From contig NZ_JABBXA010000010.1 in the NCBI RefSeq assembly GCF_014161445.1, positions 124,001 to 188,000 of the forward strand: DNA of 64,000 bases, given 5' to 3'. Positions 53,551-62,063 of this stretch are shown piece after piece (position 1 is the stretch's first letter; each line of letters begins with the position of its first letter). The stretch comes from Microbispora sp. H13382. Its GTDB lineage: Bacteria; Actinomycetota; Actinomycetes; Streptosporangiales; Streptosporangiaceae. The translations under genes and the position numbers were made by a program. The notes beneath the pieces are model-generated. The model saw only the letters and a program-made list of their open reading frames with translations, did no database searches and was not told where the DNA came from.

Positions 53551-53960
53551 GGCCAGGAGGTTACATGGAGTAGTCACGTGCGCGCCAAGGGTGGCCGACG
53601 TGGCCTGAGGTGGTTTCCTTCCCTCCGGTGGAAGCTCTTTTCAACCAAGTGGGCCTTGACCACACGATCGCGGGTTCGCTTCGTTCGTCAACCGGGCCTC
53701 GCGGACCATGTGGAGTCTGGTTTGTACCCGATGGGCTGCAGCCGGGCCAGGGCAAGCCGGTCGTGCTGGAGCTGGACCCCGAGGTGGCATGCCGGCCGAG
53801 CACGGCAGCCTCGCGACCGCCCGCAAACTGCTGCGCTAACCCGCCGTGTCGGACGGGTTCGCGGCGCCGCTCACGCCTGAAGAGGTGGAGGTCGCGCGGC
53901 ACCGCCTCGGACATTTCGGCTGGAGCGCCGCCGTCGCCTGACCCGCTAGCGTTGTGGATC
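53551..53960. other. 410-bp region with possible gene debris
   Basis: Short plus-strand fragments look coding in places, for instance a frame ending DGFAAPLTPEEVEVARHRLGHFGW near 53850-53940, which is antitoxin-like. Stops interrupt each frame and no start with a ribosome binding site was found. I see no intact gene. Confidence 0.4.
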
Positions 53961-54491
53961 GTGAAGGAGCCCTCGTCGTACCTGCTGATTCTGGGTGACC
54001 GCCAGGCCATCGCCTGGGTGCTGCGCGAGCAGCGGATGGCCTTCCCGCCGACCTCGCGAACCGAAATCGGGCAGGTACGACCGGGTGACGAGCTGCTGAT
54101 CTACACCACGCGCGGCGCGTACCGCAATCCGACCAGGGACAGGGGCCGGATCATCGGGCGGGCGGTGGTGACGACCGAGGTCCGGCGCTTCGACGAGCCG
54201 GTGCACATCGCCGGTCGTGACTTCCCGAGCGGGTGCGGTCTGCGGATCGACCGGCTGGCGCCGTGGGGGAGCGGCGTGGAGCTGCGGCCGTTCGTCGCGC
54301 GGCTCGACGCGTTCCCCAATCCGGCGGCGTGGAGCATCATGCTGCGCCGGGCGCTGCTCCGGCTCCCGGGGCAGGACGCCGCGTTCCTGCGGGATGAGCT
54401 GGCGCCGCTGACGGGGAGTCGTGACGCCAATCTGCCCGGGTATCTCGCCCAGGACCGTCCGCCCGCGCCACAGTCCTCTCGGCACGCCTGA
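53961..54491 (+). CDS. EVE (PUA-like) domain protein
   Basis: From GTG 53961 the product has 176 residues: YLLILGDRQAIAWVLREQRMAFPPTSRTEIGQVRPGDELLIYTTRGAYRNPTRDRGRIIGRAVVTTEVRRFDEPVHIAGRDFPSGCGLRIDRL. This is the EVE/PUA-like barrel, with the Tyr-Thr and Arg-Gly-Ala pocket edge expected for modified-nucleobase readers. Free-standing EVE proteins are of unknown role; fused forms recognise modified bases in nucleic acids in defence systems. The C-terminal Arg/Pro tail is low complexity. The start is uncertain because the frame is open further upstream. Confidence 0.75.
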   Translation: MKEPSSYLLILGDRQAIAWVLREQRMAFPPTSRTEIGQVRPGDELLIYTTRGAYRNPTRDRGRIIGRAVVTTEVRRFDEPVHIAGRDFPSGCGLRIDRLAPWGSGVELRPFVARLDAFPNPAAWSIMLRRALLRLPGQDAAFLRDELAPLTGSRDANLPGYLAQDRPPAPQSSRHA

Positions 54492-54626
54492 AACACCGCA
54501 AGGAACCCGCGGAACGGCCGGAGATGAGCGTCGAGATGCGCGCTCCGGGCCTGCCGCAGGTCGAATCCAGGAAATGACGCGAATTTGTCTGCTTTCGGCT
54601 CGGCATGGCCTGTAGTCTCGTCGCCC

Positions 54627-55382
54627 GTGAAACAGACCATGATCGCGCTCACCTCCGCAATGGCTGTGGTGCTCGTCCCGGCGACTTCCGCCGAGGCCCG
54701 CCCCGTGAAAAGCAAGACGCTGACGCAGAACGCGCTGTACAAGGCAGGAGCCCTGCCCGTCACCGCCTGTCCGGAAAAGCCCGTCAAGAAGCTCGATCCG
54801 AAATCGGCGAGAAGTTACCTCAACGGAGTCCTCGCCTGCCTCAACCGGACCTGGACGGGGGAATTCAACGCAGCGGGACTGAAGTGGTCCACGCCCAAGG
54901 TCGTGTACGCCACCAAGGCACCGGTGAAATTCTGTGGGGCGAAGTGGAACGACTGGGGCGGCTACTACTGTGACTCCTCCCACGTGATGGAGATCGTGCT
55001 GGACGAGGACCTCCTTGGTGCCGGCGACCTGTTCCTGTTCTTCCTGACGACCTCGCTTTACGGCGAGCACGTTCAGAACCTGGCCGGCATCACCCACGGC
55101 CTGGACGTGCTTCCTCGCAGCAACAAGGCGGAATCGGCTGAGCGGTACCGGCGACACAACCTGCAGAACTTCTGCCTCGCGAGCGCCTTCGTCGCGAGCG
55201 TCTGGAAGTCCCTCGGCCGCGGCCGGGAGGACTGGGACGACATGCTCTCCTACATGCGTGCCTGGGCGGGCAAGAACGCCGGGAGCAGGAAGTCGATCAC
55301 CTACTGGGCAGGCCAGGGCTTCGCGACCGGCGACCCCGGCGCCTGCAACACGTGGACCGCGCCGTCCGCCAAGGTGGCCTGA
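54627..55382 (+). CDS. Neutral zinc metallopeptidase homologue lacking the HExxH site
   Basis: GTG 54627 starts a 251-residue protein with a signal peptide (cleavage after AEA near residue 24). The architecture follows the actinobacterial YpfJ-type neutral zinc peptidases: LTQNALYKAGALPVTACP, AYLNGVLACLNRTW-like, KFCGAKWNDWGGYYCDSSHVMEIVL, then DLFLFFLTTSLYGEHVQNLAGI. In active members this last stretch carries HEYGHHVQ; here the first His and Glu are replaced (SLYGEH), so the catalytic and zinc-binding residues are lost. It is probably a pseudoenzyme with a binding or structural role. TAGTCT 9 bp upstream suggests a leaderless transcript. Confidence 0.75.
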   Translation: MKQTMIALTSAMAVVLVPATSAEARPVKSKTLTQNALYKAGALPVTACPEKPVKKLDPKSARSYLNGVLACLNRTWTGEFNAAGLKWSTPKVVYATKAPVKFCGAKWNDWGGYYCDSSHVMEIVLDEDLLGAGDLFLFFLTTSLYGEHVQNLAGITHGLDVLPRSNKAESAERYRRHNLQNFCLASAFVASVWKSLGRGREDWDDMLSYMRAWAGKNAGSRKSITYWAGQGFATGDPGACNTWTAPSAKVA

Positions 55383-55418
55383 CGGCTCCATCCCCGCGGC
55401 GTCCGAGTGATCACAGGG

Positions 55419-55823
55419 TCAGCAGCCGCCGCATCCGCAGCCGGACGGGCCGCACCCCGCGCTGCCGTTGCGGGTGGTCTTGCGGCGGTGCAGCCACCAC
55501 ATGCCCGCGGCGGCGGCCAGCAGCAGTCCGGCCACGGCCGGCAGCGCCTGCTCGGCCAGCGCCGCGCCCGCGCTGGTCAGCAGTCCGGCACCGATCAGCA
55601 CCGGCAGTGCGCAGCAGGCCGCGCACGCCAGCACCGCCAGCGCGGCGGCGACCTTGCTGCGCCGCGGCGGCTCGCTGTCGTCGGAGGGGCGGTCCTTCGA
55701 CGCGTGAGCGGTGGCGGTGAGCGACACCGCGACCGGCTCCGCCGCACGCCTCGCGGGCTGCGTCGAAGAGCCCGAGGTCGGGACCGCGACCGGCGTACGG
55801 TGGTGGTCGTCGTGGGTGCTCAC
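55419..55823 (-). CDS. MerT/MerC-like heavy-metal membrane protein with Cys-rich tail
   Basis: The 134-residue protein starts at GTG 55823 (AAGGAG upstream), overlapping the MerR-type gene stop by 4 bases. A polar N-terminal about 55 residues includes a His-rich start (STHDDHH). Two membrane helices follow: LAVLACAACCALPVLIGAG, with the vicinal CysCys pair typical of MerT/MerC metal relay in helix 1, and ALPAVAGLLLAAAAGMWWL. The tail ends GCGPSGCGCGGC with five Cys. It would move Hg2+ or another soft metal across the membrane (inference). It is the last gene of the operon 56670-55419. Confidence 0.8.
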   Translation of the reverse strand: MSTHDDHHRTPVAVPTSGSSTQPARRAAEPVAVSLTATAHASKDRPSDDSEPPRRSKVAAALAVLACAACCALPVLIGAGLLTSAGAALAEQALPAVAGLLLAAAAGMWWLHRRKTTRNGSAGCGPSGCGCGGC

Positions 55824-56287
55824 CGTTCAGCTCTCCTTGGGGGGCGGCCTTCGGCCAGGTCGGCGAAGGGCAGCGGGCAGTCGGGGCAGGTGCAGTGGGT
55901 CAGGCTGTCGCATCCGGCGGTGACCACCTGGGTCAGCGCGTGGCGGATCGTGGTCAGATCGGCGATCTTCGCGTCCACCTCGGCGATCTTTGCCTGGGCG
56001 CGGGCCCGCAGATCCGGGGTGGGGTGGCCACGCCTGCCGGTGTCGAGCAGTTCGGCCACCTCCTCCAGGGTGAAGCCGAGCCGCTGCGCGGCTTTGATCA
56101 CCGTCAGCAGAGTGACGGTCTCGGGCGGGTAGGCGCGGTGGCCGCCGGGGCTGCGCGCGGGTTCGGCGATCAGGCCTCTCCGTTCGTAGTAGCGCAGCGT
56201 CTGGATGTTGACCCCGGCCTGCTCGGCCACCTGCCCACTGCGCAGGTACGAATCGCCCGGGCCCTGCAGCACGAGGTCCTGTTTCAC
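55820..56287 (-). CDS. MerR family heavy-metal-responsive regulator
   Basis: The 155-residue protein has the MerR DNA-binding domain (YLRSGQVAEQAGVNIQTLRYYERRGLI, GHRAYPPETVTLLTVIKAAQRLGFTLEEVAELL), a dimerisation coiled coil and a C-terminal Cys cluster CDSLTHCTCPDCPLPF. The multiple Cys there are expected for Hg(II) or other thiophilic metal binding. GTG 56287 overlaps the stop of the upstream gene (GTGA). A MerR-type promoter lies before the first gene of the operon. Confidence 0.92.
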   Translation of the reverse strand: MKQDLVLQGPGDSYLRSGQVAEQAGVNIQTLRYYERRGLIAEPARSPGGHRAYPPETVTLLTVIKAAQRLGFTLEEVAELLDTGRRGHPTPDLRARAQAKIAEVDAKIADLTTIRHALTQVVTAGCDSLTHCTCPDCPLPFADLAEGRPPRRAER

Positions 56288-56670
56288 GCCGGCCGCCTCA
56301 CCCCGGCGGGCGCACCTGTGCGGCTGCCCTCGCGAGCCCGCTCGGCGCGGGCCTGCAGCGCGTCCAGCACCTCGACATGCTCGGGCGGGACGGCCACGTC
56401 CAGCGTCAGGCCGCCGCCGGCGACGGTCAGGGTGAAGGTGAAGAAGGAGCAGCAGCCGTTCTCCCGGACGGTCAGCTCGGCCGCTCGCGCGGCGTGCTCC
56501 GGGTCGAAGACGAGGTCCAGTCGCAGCCGCTCACGCTCTTCGCGCCGAACCGCCTGGACCGCCTCGGCGAACAACGCGTCGAACTCGGCCACCCGCAGCG
56601 GCTGCTCGGCGGTGGGCAGTGTGCACGCGGATGGCACCCATCCCTGGTCGATGACGATGTCTTGGGTCAT
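56284..56670 (-). CDS. Conserved protein of the mer-like operon, unknown function
   Basis: The 128-residue product begins MTQDIVIDQGWVPSACTLPTAEQPLRVAEFDALFAEAV and contains RENGCCSFFTFTLTVAGGGLTLDVAVPPEHVEVLDAL. The invariant-looking Cys pair (CCSFF) and the early Cys could bind metal. Related proteins occur next to MerR and mercury genes in actinomycetes, but the biochemistry is unknown. It is the first gene after the MerR-type promoter and is coupled to the regulator gene by a 4-bp overlap. Confidence 0.75.
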   Translation of the reverse strand: MTQDIVIDQGWVPSACTLPTAEQPLRVAEFDALFAEAVQAVRREERERLRLDLVFDPEHAARAAELTVRENGCCSFFTFTLTVAGGGLTLDVAVPPEHVEVLDALQARAERAREGSRTGAPAGVRRPA

Positions 56671-56677
56671 GCCTCGA

Positions 56678-56708
56678 CGGTAAGCCTGTACCTGGGTACC
56701 GGATGCAA
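56678..56708 (-). promoter_or_regulatory. MerR-type promoter with 19-bp spacer and central dyad
   Basis: On the minus strand TTGCAT (-35) and TTACCG (-10) are 19 bp apart. The spacer holds GTACC-CA-GGTAC (56688-56699), a perfect dyad. Long spacers with a central dyad are the hallmark of promoters twisted by MerR proteins. Confidence 0.7.
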
Positions 56709-56972
56709 CCCCCGGCGCCGCCAGAATCACTGATCGTTCGCGCGCGGCCTGGGGGTCAGGTGGATTCGGAGCGGCCGCATGACTGAGCGGAAACCCGGAC
56801 CCGGGAGCGATTCTGAGCGCGACGAGCGAGACCGGGAAGACTTATACCTATGGCCCGCGAATGTGCAAGGGGACCTCCTGGCTGATAGGGAAATAGCGAG
56901 CGCCGAGGGCCCTCCCCTGGCAGCACGATTCCCAGTCATGACGCACATCGGATGTCGGGCGAGGGTGAGCTG

Positions 56973-58010
56973 TCACAGTTCATTCGATGTCTTGATGGTT
57001 GGCGGGACGGCGCTCGACTCGCGGACGACGAGGTGGCAGGGCAGGGCGTGCCAGCCGGGGGAGGGGGTGCCGTTGATGGCGGCCAGGAGCATCTCGGCCG
57101 CCGCTCGGCCCAGCCCCTCGAGGTTCATGTCCACGCTCGTCAGCGGCGGCTGGCAGCCCTCGGTCATGACGTCCCAGTTGTCGAAGCCGACGAGGGCGAC
57201 GTCCTGCGGCACCCGGCGGCCCGCGGCGCGCAGCGCGTCGCACACGCCTCGGGCGATCTGGTCGCTGCCGCAGAAGACCGCGTCGAACTCCGCCCGCCCC
57301 GCCAGCAGGATGCCGACGGCCTGGCGACCCCACGCCTCGCTCCAGCCGCCGAACAGTGGCGGCGCGGCCGGTTCGAGCCCGTCCTCCGCCAGCCGCTCCC
57401 GCGCCGCCGCGGCGCGGACCCGGGCGGAGTTGTGATGCTCCGGCCCGGTGACGTGCGCGATCCGGGTGCGGCCGACGGCCAGCAGGTGCTCGACCGCCTT
57501 GCGGGCGCCGCCCGCCTCGTCCGGGACGACCGAGCAGTCGCCGGGGTCGGCCGAACTGATGAACGCGTACACCACGGGCACGGGCAGGTCCGCGGCGATC
57601 GGCGCGCGTGCCTCGGTCCGCCGGCCGGTCACGATGATCCCGTCGACCCGGCGGCTGAGGAGCGTCCTGACGTAGTACTGCTCGCGGATCGGGTCGTCCC
57701 GCCCGTCGCAGAGGAAGACCGACATCTCCCCGGCGCCCAGCGCGTCCTCCGCGCCGATCAGGACGGGGATGCTGAACCGGCCGATCGTGTCCGTCGTGAT
57801 CATGCCGACGGTGTAGGTGCGCCCCGAGTGCAGGCTGCGGGCGCCGGCGTTCGCCTCGAAACTGAGCTGCCGTGCGGCCTCCCGGACGCGCATGCGGGTC
57901 TCCTCCCGCAGTGATCCGCGTCCGTTGAGCGCTTTGGAGGCCGTGCCCACCGACACCCCGGCCAGTGCCGCGACGTCGGCGATCGTGGCGTGACGCTCCA
58001 GTTTTCCCAC
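56973..58010 (-). CDS. LacI family transcriptional repressor
   Basis: GTG 58010 with GGAGG gives 345 residues. The N-terminal HTH is ATIADVAALAGVSVGTASKALNGRGSLREETRMRVREAARQL, with the hinge helix RSLHSGRT. The periplasmic-binding-like domain follows (VGMITTDTIGRFSIPVLIGAEDALG, VDGIIVTGRR, HVTGPEHHNSARVRAAAARERL, DAVFCGSDQIARGVCDALRAAGRRVPQDVALVGFDNWDVMTEGCQPPLTSVDMNLEGLGRAAAEMLL). It is divergent from the GH127/glycosidase/ABC genes and most likely represses them until an arabinose-containing sugar binds (inference from context). Confidence 0.93.
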   Translation of the reverse strand: MGKLERHATIADVAALAGVSVGTASKALNGRGSLREETRMRVREAARQLSFEANAGARSLHSGRTYTVGMITTDTIGRFSIPVLIGAEDALGAGEMSVFLCDGRDDPIREQYYVRTLLSRRVDGIIVTGRRTEARAPIAADLPVPVVYAFISSADPGDCSVVPDEAGGARKAVEHLLAVGRTRIAHVTGPEHHNSARVRAAAARERLAEDGLEPAAPPLFGGWSEAWGRQAVGILLAGRAEFDAVFCGSDQIARGVCDALRAAGRRVPQDVALVGFDNWDVMTEGCQPPLTSVDMNLEGLGRAAAEMLLAAINGTPSPGWHALPCHLVVRESSAVPPTIKTSNEL

Positions 58011-58078
58011 GTTTCCTCCACTTTCCGATGGCGTTGCCTCAGACCACTGTATCGCCGGACCGTTCCGATGTCGGTGGG

Positions 58079-58093
58079 CCCGTTTAACACGGG
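58079..58093. promoter_or_regulatory. Inverted repeat CCCGT-TTAAC-ACGGG, candidate LacI operator
   Basis: A 5+5+5 dyad in the 221-bp divergent region, 13 bp upstream of the GH127 -35 box. Confidence 0.4.
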
Positions 58094-58105
58094 GGAAACC
58101 CGCTA

Positions 58106-58134
58106 TTGACGACCCGGGAGGGCGTTGGTAGCTT
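58106..58134 (+). promoter_or_regulatory. Sigma-70-type promoter of the GH127 operon
   Basis: TTGACG (58106-58111), a 17-bp spacer and TAGCTT (58129-58134). The expected start site near 58141 gives a leader of about 90 nt. TTTCCGGCAACCGTTTTCC just after it may hold an operator. Confidence 0.6.
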
Positions 58135-58231
58135 TCCGGCAACCGTTTTCCTTATTTTCCTAGGTTTCCTTCCGCGGGGCCGTCCCCGGCGGAGTCTCGC
58201 ACGTCCCGCGTCACGACACGAGAGATCAGGG

Positions 58232-60190
58232 ATGACCCAGCAGAAGCTGTCAGACACCGTCCCGGCCGCGCCCGGCCTCGAGGCCGCCGGGCCCGTGACC
58301 CCGACTCCGGGCGCCCTGTCCGCGTTGCGGCCGCTCGGCCTCGGCCAGGCCCGGTTGGGGGCAGGCGGCCTGCTCGGGCGATGGCGGCGGCGCAACGCCG
58401 AGGCCACGCTGCCGCACTGCGTGGACAACCTCCACGGCAGCGGCAACATCGGCAACCTCCGCGCCGCCGCGGGGGAGTCCGGGGACGAGTTCGCCGGCAT
58501 GTGGTTCGCCGACTCCGACGTACACAAGACGCTGGAGGCGGCGGCCTGGCAGCTCGCGACCTCGCCCGAAGACGTCGGCCTGCGGTCGTTCGTCGACGGC
58601 ACGACCGCGCTGCTCGCCCGCGCCCAGCGGGCGGACGGCTACCTCAACTCCTACTTCACCGTCGTCGCTCCGCAGGAGCGGTGGGCCAGGCCCGACTGGA
58701 GCCACGAGCTGTACTGCGCGGGCCACCTCTTCCAGGCGGCGGTGGCCGCGGCCCGCACCGGGGTGAGCCCCGATCTGCTGACCGTCGCCCGGCGGTTCGC
58801 CGACCTGCTGGTCGAGCGGTTCGGCCCGGAGGGAGTGGAGGAGGTCTGCGGGCATCCCGAGGTCGAGACGGCCCTCGCCGAGCTGTACCGGGTGACCGGC
58901 CACCGGCCGTACCTGGATCTGGCGCGGCGCTTCCTCGACCTGCGCGGGCGCGGCCTGCTCGGCCACGGCCGGTTCGGCCCCCGCTACTACCAGGACCACC
59001 AGCCGGTACGCGAGGTGCGGGAGGTAACCGGGCACGCCGTACGGCAGTTGTACCTGCTGGCCGGGATGGTCGACGTGGCCGTGGAGACCGGCGACCTGGC
59101 GCTGCTGGACGCGGCGGAGCGGCTGTGGGCCGACGCCTTCCGCTCGCGGACCTACGTCACCGGCGCACACGGCTCGCGCCACCGTGAGGAGGCGTACGGC
59201 GACCCGTACGAGCTGCCGCCGGACCGGGCCTACGGCGAGACCTGCGCGGCGATCGCGAGCTTCCAGTGGAACTGGCGGTTGCTGCTCGCGACCGGACGGG
59301 CCCGCTACGCCGACGAGATGGAACGGGTGCTGTACAACGCGGTCGCCGCCGCCGTCTCGTCCGACGGCAGGCACTTCTTCTACTCCAACCCCCTGCACCT
59401 GCGCACCGGGCACGCCAGCACGGGCGAGGAGGCGGCGGCGCGCCGCCTGCCCTGGTACTCGTGCGCCTGCTGCCCGCCGAACATCGCCCGCCTCATGGCC
59501 TCGCTGCCCGGCTACCTGTCGACCGCCGACGACGGCGGCCTGCAGATCCACCTGTACGGCGACGCCTCCCTGACCACCCCCGACGGGCGCCGAGTGGAGA
59601 TGCGCACGGACTACCCCTGGCAGGGACGCGTCGAGCTGGCCGTGACCTCCGAGGCCGACGCGCCCTGGACACTCGCGCTGCGGGTGCCCGCCTGGTGCGC
59701 CGCGTACACGGTGAGCGTCGACGGGGAACCGGTTCGGGCGCCCGTACGGGACGGTTACGTCCGGCTCACCCGCGCCTGGAGGCCGGGCGCGACCGTCGTC
59801 CTCGACCTCGACATGCCCGTCCGGCAGGTAGCCGCCCACCCACGGGTCGACGCGGTGCGCGGGTGCGTCGCCCTGGCGCGCGGCCCGCTCGTGTACTGCC
59901 TGGAACAGGCCGACCTGCCGCCCGGCACGGTCCTGGAGGACGTGCGGCTCGACCCTGCCGCCCCTGCCGTTCCGATCACACCGGGTGACCGGGAGGACCT
60001 GCCGGACGTCCCGGTCGTCCTCACCGCCCGCGGGCTGGTCGCCGACGCCGGCGATTCGCTGTACACCGCCGGACCCAGGCGGGAGCGGACGGGCGCGCCG
60101 CTCACGCTCACGGCGGTGCCGTACTTCCTGTGGGGCAACCGGAGCGAGGGCCCGATGCGGGTCTGGATCCCGGTCGCCGCCGCCGGATGA
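58232..60190 (+). CDS. GH127 beta-L-arabinofuranosidase
   Basis: The 652-residue cytoplasmic protein (no signal peptide) has the GH127 signature. An (alpha/alpha)6 barrel includes VDNLHGSGNIGNLRAAAG, FADSDVHKTLEAAAWQLA, YLNSYFTV, DWSHELYCAGHLFQAAVA and YGETCAAIASFQWNWRLL with E336 and C338. YSCACCPPNIARLMASLPGY supplies C413 and C414, matching the zinc-bound Glu/Cys3 site in which one Cys is the nucleophile. C-terminal beta-sandwiches follow. It would release L-arabinose from beta-arabino-oligosaccharides such as those of hydroxyproline-rich plant glycoproteins. ATG 58232 has only a weak ribosome binding site (AGGG). It is the first gene of the operon running to the window end. Confidence 0.93.
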   Translation: MTQQKLSDTVPAAPGLEAAGPVTPTPGALSALRPLGLGQARLGAGGLLGRWRRRNAEATLPHCVDNLHGSGNIGNLRAAAGESGDEFAGMWFADSDVHKTLEAAAWQLATSPEDVGLRSFVDGTTALLARAQRADGYLNSYFTVVAPQERWARPDWSHELYCAGHLFQAAVAAARTGVSPDLLTVARRFADLLVERFGPEGVEEVCGHPEVETALAELYRVTGHRPYLDLARRFLDLRGRGLLGHGRFGPRYYQDHQPVREVREVTGHAVRQLYLLAGMVDVAVETGDLALLDAAERLWADAFRSRTYVTGAHGSRHREEAYGDPYELPPDRAYGETCAAIASFQWNWRLLLATGRARYADEMERVLYNAVAAAVSSDGRHFFYSNPLHLRTGHASTGEEAAARRLPWYSCACCPPNIARLMASLPGYLSTADDGGLQIHLYGDASLTTPDGRRVEMRTDYPWQGRVELAVTSEADAPWTLALRVPAWCAAYTVSVDGEPVRAPVRDGYVRLTRAWRPGATVVLDLDMPVRQVAAHPRVDAVRGCVALARGPLVYCLEQADLPPGTVLEDVRLDPAAPAVPITPGDREDLPDVPVVLTARGLVADAGDSLYTAGPRRERTGAPLTLTAVPYFLWGNRSEGPMRVWIPVAAAG

Positions 60191-60326
60191 CCGCGGCGGG
60201 CCGGCCCCCACCGGGCCGGACCGCCCGCATGGGGACCGTCCACGGCGTCCGCCGGTCCGGGGAGGACGGTCCCGCTTCACCTCCTGCTCTACCCCCCACC
60301 TAAGCACAGAAAGAGCGAGGTCGTTC

Positions 60327-62033
60327 ATGCGCAGACCCCGAAGCACGGTCCTGCTGTCCGCGCTGGCCGTGTCACTGACCACGGCGCTCGTCCCACTGGC
60401 GCCCGCCGAAGCGGCGGGCGCCACCCTCACGGTGAACGTCGCCCAGCCCTTCCGGCCCGTCACCCATGTCGCCGCCGGCGGCCTGTACGGCCTGGCGGAG
60501 AACAGCCGCCCGGCCGACTCCACACTGCTGCCGCTGAAACTCAACTCGCTGACGCAGCCCGCCCCCGGCGTGGGGCAGCGACCCAACGGCCAGCCGCCCG
60601 GAGGCGACTCCCTGCTCGTGGCCCCGCAGGCCACCCGCGTCGGCGCCGGGGAGTTCATCCGGATGCCGGACATCTACCCGGACTTCCCGTACCGGTGGGT
60701 GAGCTGGAACGACTGGCTGGCCAAGATCGACACGATGGTCCGCGCCCGTCTCAACGCGACCTCGGTGACCAACGTCATCGGCTGGGAGCTGTGGAACGAG
60801 CCCGACTGGACGTGGAACACCTCCGCCGCCGGGTCCTTCAACGACGGCTGGACGCGCACCTACCGGGCCGTGCGGGCACTGGACACCACGACGCCGATCG
60901 TCGGCCCGAGCACCTCCTACTACAACCGCTCCTGGTTGTCGTCCTTCCTGAGCAGCGCCAAGGCCGCGGGCACGCTGCCCGACGTCATCTGCTGGCACGA
61001 GCTGGGCGATCCCACCGCCATCGCCGCGCACATCGCCGACTACCGCGCGCTGGAAAGCTCGCTCGGCATCAGCCCTCGGCGCATCTCGATCAACGAGTAC
61101 GCCGCGACGAGCGAGGTGGACGTCCCCGGCCGGATCGCCAGCTACGTGGCCAAGCTGGAGCGCGGCGGCGTCGAGTCCGCGCACCGGGCGTTCTGGTACG
61201 AGTACGGCACGATGAACGGGCTGGTCGTCAACAACAGCCAGCCCACCGGCACCTGGTGGCTGTACAAGTGGTACGGCGACATGGCCGGCCGCATGGTGAC
61301 CACCACCCCCGCCACCCAGACCGGGCTGGACGGCTTCGCCTCCTACGACTCCACCCGGAAGATCGTCAACGTGGTCTTCGGCAACGAGTCCGGCACCAAC
61401 ACGGTCCGCGTCACCGGCATCGGCGCGCTGGGCTCCTCGGTCCGGGTCACGCTGCAGTCGACCCCCGCGAGTGGCCGCTTCACCGCCGTGACCGCGCCCA
61501 CGACCGTCTCGACGAGCACGTACACCGTGAGCAACGGGCAGATCAGCGTCTCGGTGCCGAACATGTCGGCGACAAGCGCCTACAACCTGGTGATCGAGCC
61601 GGTGAGCGGGGTGCCGTCCTACCAGCAGCGGTACGAGGCGGAGAACGCCGCCGTCTTCCGCGCCCAGCGGCTGACGAGCTCCAGCGCGTCCGAGGGCGGC
61701 TACGTCGGCCGCATCGACAACAACACGAGCACGCACAGCACCGACAGCTACGTCGACTTCGTGGTGAACGTGCCCACGGCACGCGCGTACACCATGACCA
61801 TCGGCTACGCCAACGCCACCGGGGCGACCGCGACACAGGGCCTGGCCTACAACGGCGGCGCCTGGACGACGGTCAGCTACCCGCCCACCGCGGCGTGGGG
61901 CCAGTTCGGCGCCACCATCAGCACCACGGTCAACCTGCGGGCGGGCTACAACGTGATCCGCCTGGCCAAGGGGTCCCCCAACTTCGCCGGCGGCACCGGC
62001 TACGCCGAGCTGGACTACATCCAGCTGACCTGA
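60327..62033 (+). CDS. Secreted clan GH-A glycosidase with C-terminal CBM6/35-like domain
   Basis: The 568-residue product from ATG 60327 (GAGG at 7 bp) has a signal peptide ending AEA near residue 29. The catalytic TIM barrel spans about 30-350: IGWELWNEPDWTW carries the acid/base Glu of the NEP motif, and ISINEYAATSEVDVPGRI the likely nucleophile Glu, the clan A arrangement. A beta-sandwich domain follows. The last about 135 residues (YQQRYEAENAAVFRAQRL ... YAELDYIQLT) are a CBM6/35-type module. The exact family (GH39-, GH79- or GH5-like) cannot be decided by eye. Context suggests action on arabinose-containing polymers. Confidence 0.82.
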   Translation: MRRPRSTVLLSALAVSLTTALVPLAPAEAAGATLTVNVAQPFRPVTHVAAGGLYGLAENSRPADSTLLPLKLNSLTQPAPGVGQRPNGQPPGGDSLLVAPQATRVGAGEFIRMPDIYPDFPYRWVSWNDWLAKIDTMVRARLNATSVTNVIGWELWNEPDWTWNTSAAGSFNDGWTRTYRAVRALDTTTPIVGPSTSYYNRSWLSSFLSSAKAAGTLPDVICWHELGDPTAIAAHIADYRALESSLGISPRRISINEYAATSEVDVPGRIASYVAKLERGGVESAHRAFWYEYGTMNGLVVNNSQPTGTWWLYKWYGDMAGRMVTTTPATQTGLDGFASYDSTRKIVNVVFGNESGTNTVRVTGIGALGSSVRVTLQSTPASGRFTAVTAPTTVSTSTYTVSNGQISVSVPNMSATSAYNLVIEPVSGVPSYQQRYEAENAAVFRAQRLTSSSASEGGYVGRIDNNTSTHSTDSYVDFVVNVPTARAYTMTIGYANATGATATQGLAYNGGAWTTVSYPPTAAWGQFGATISTTVNLRAGYNVIRLAKGSPNFAGGTGYAELDYIQLT

Positions 62034-62063
62034 GCCGCGCCGGACATCGAAAGGAAGAGCGAT

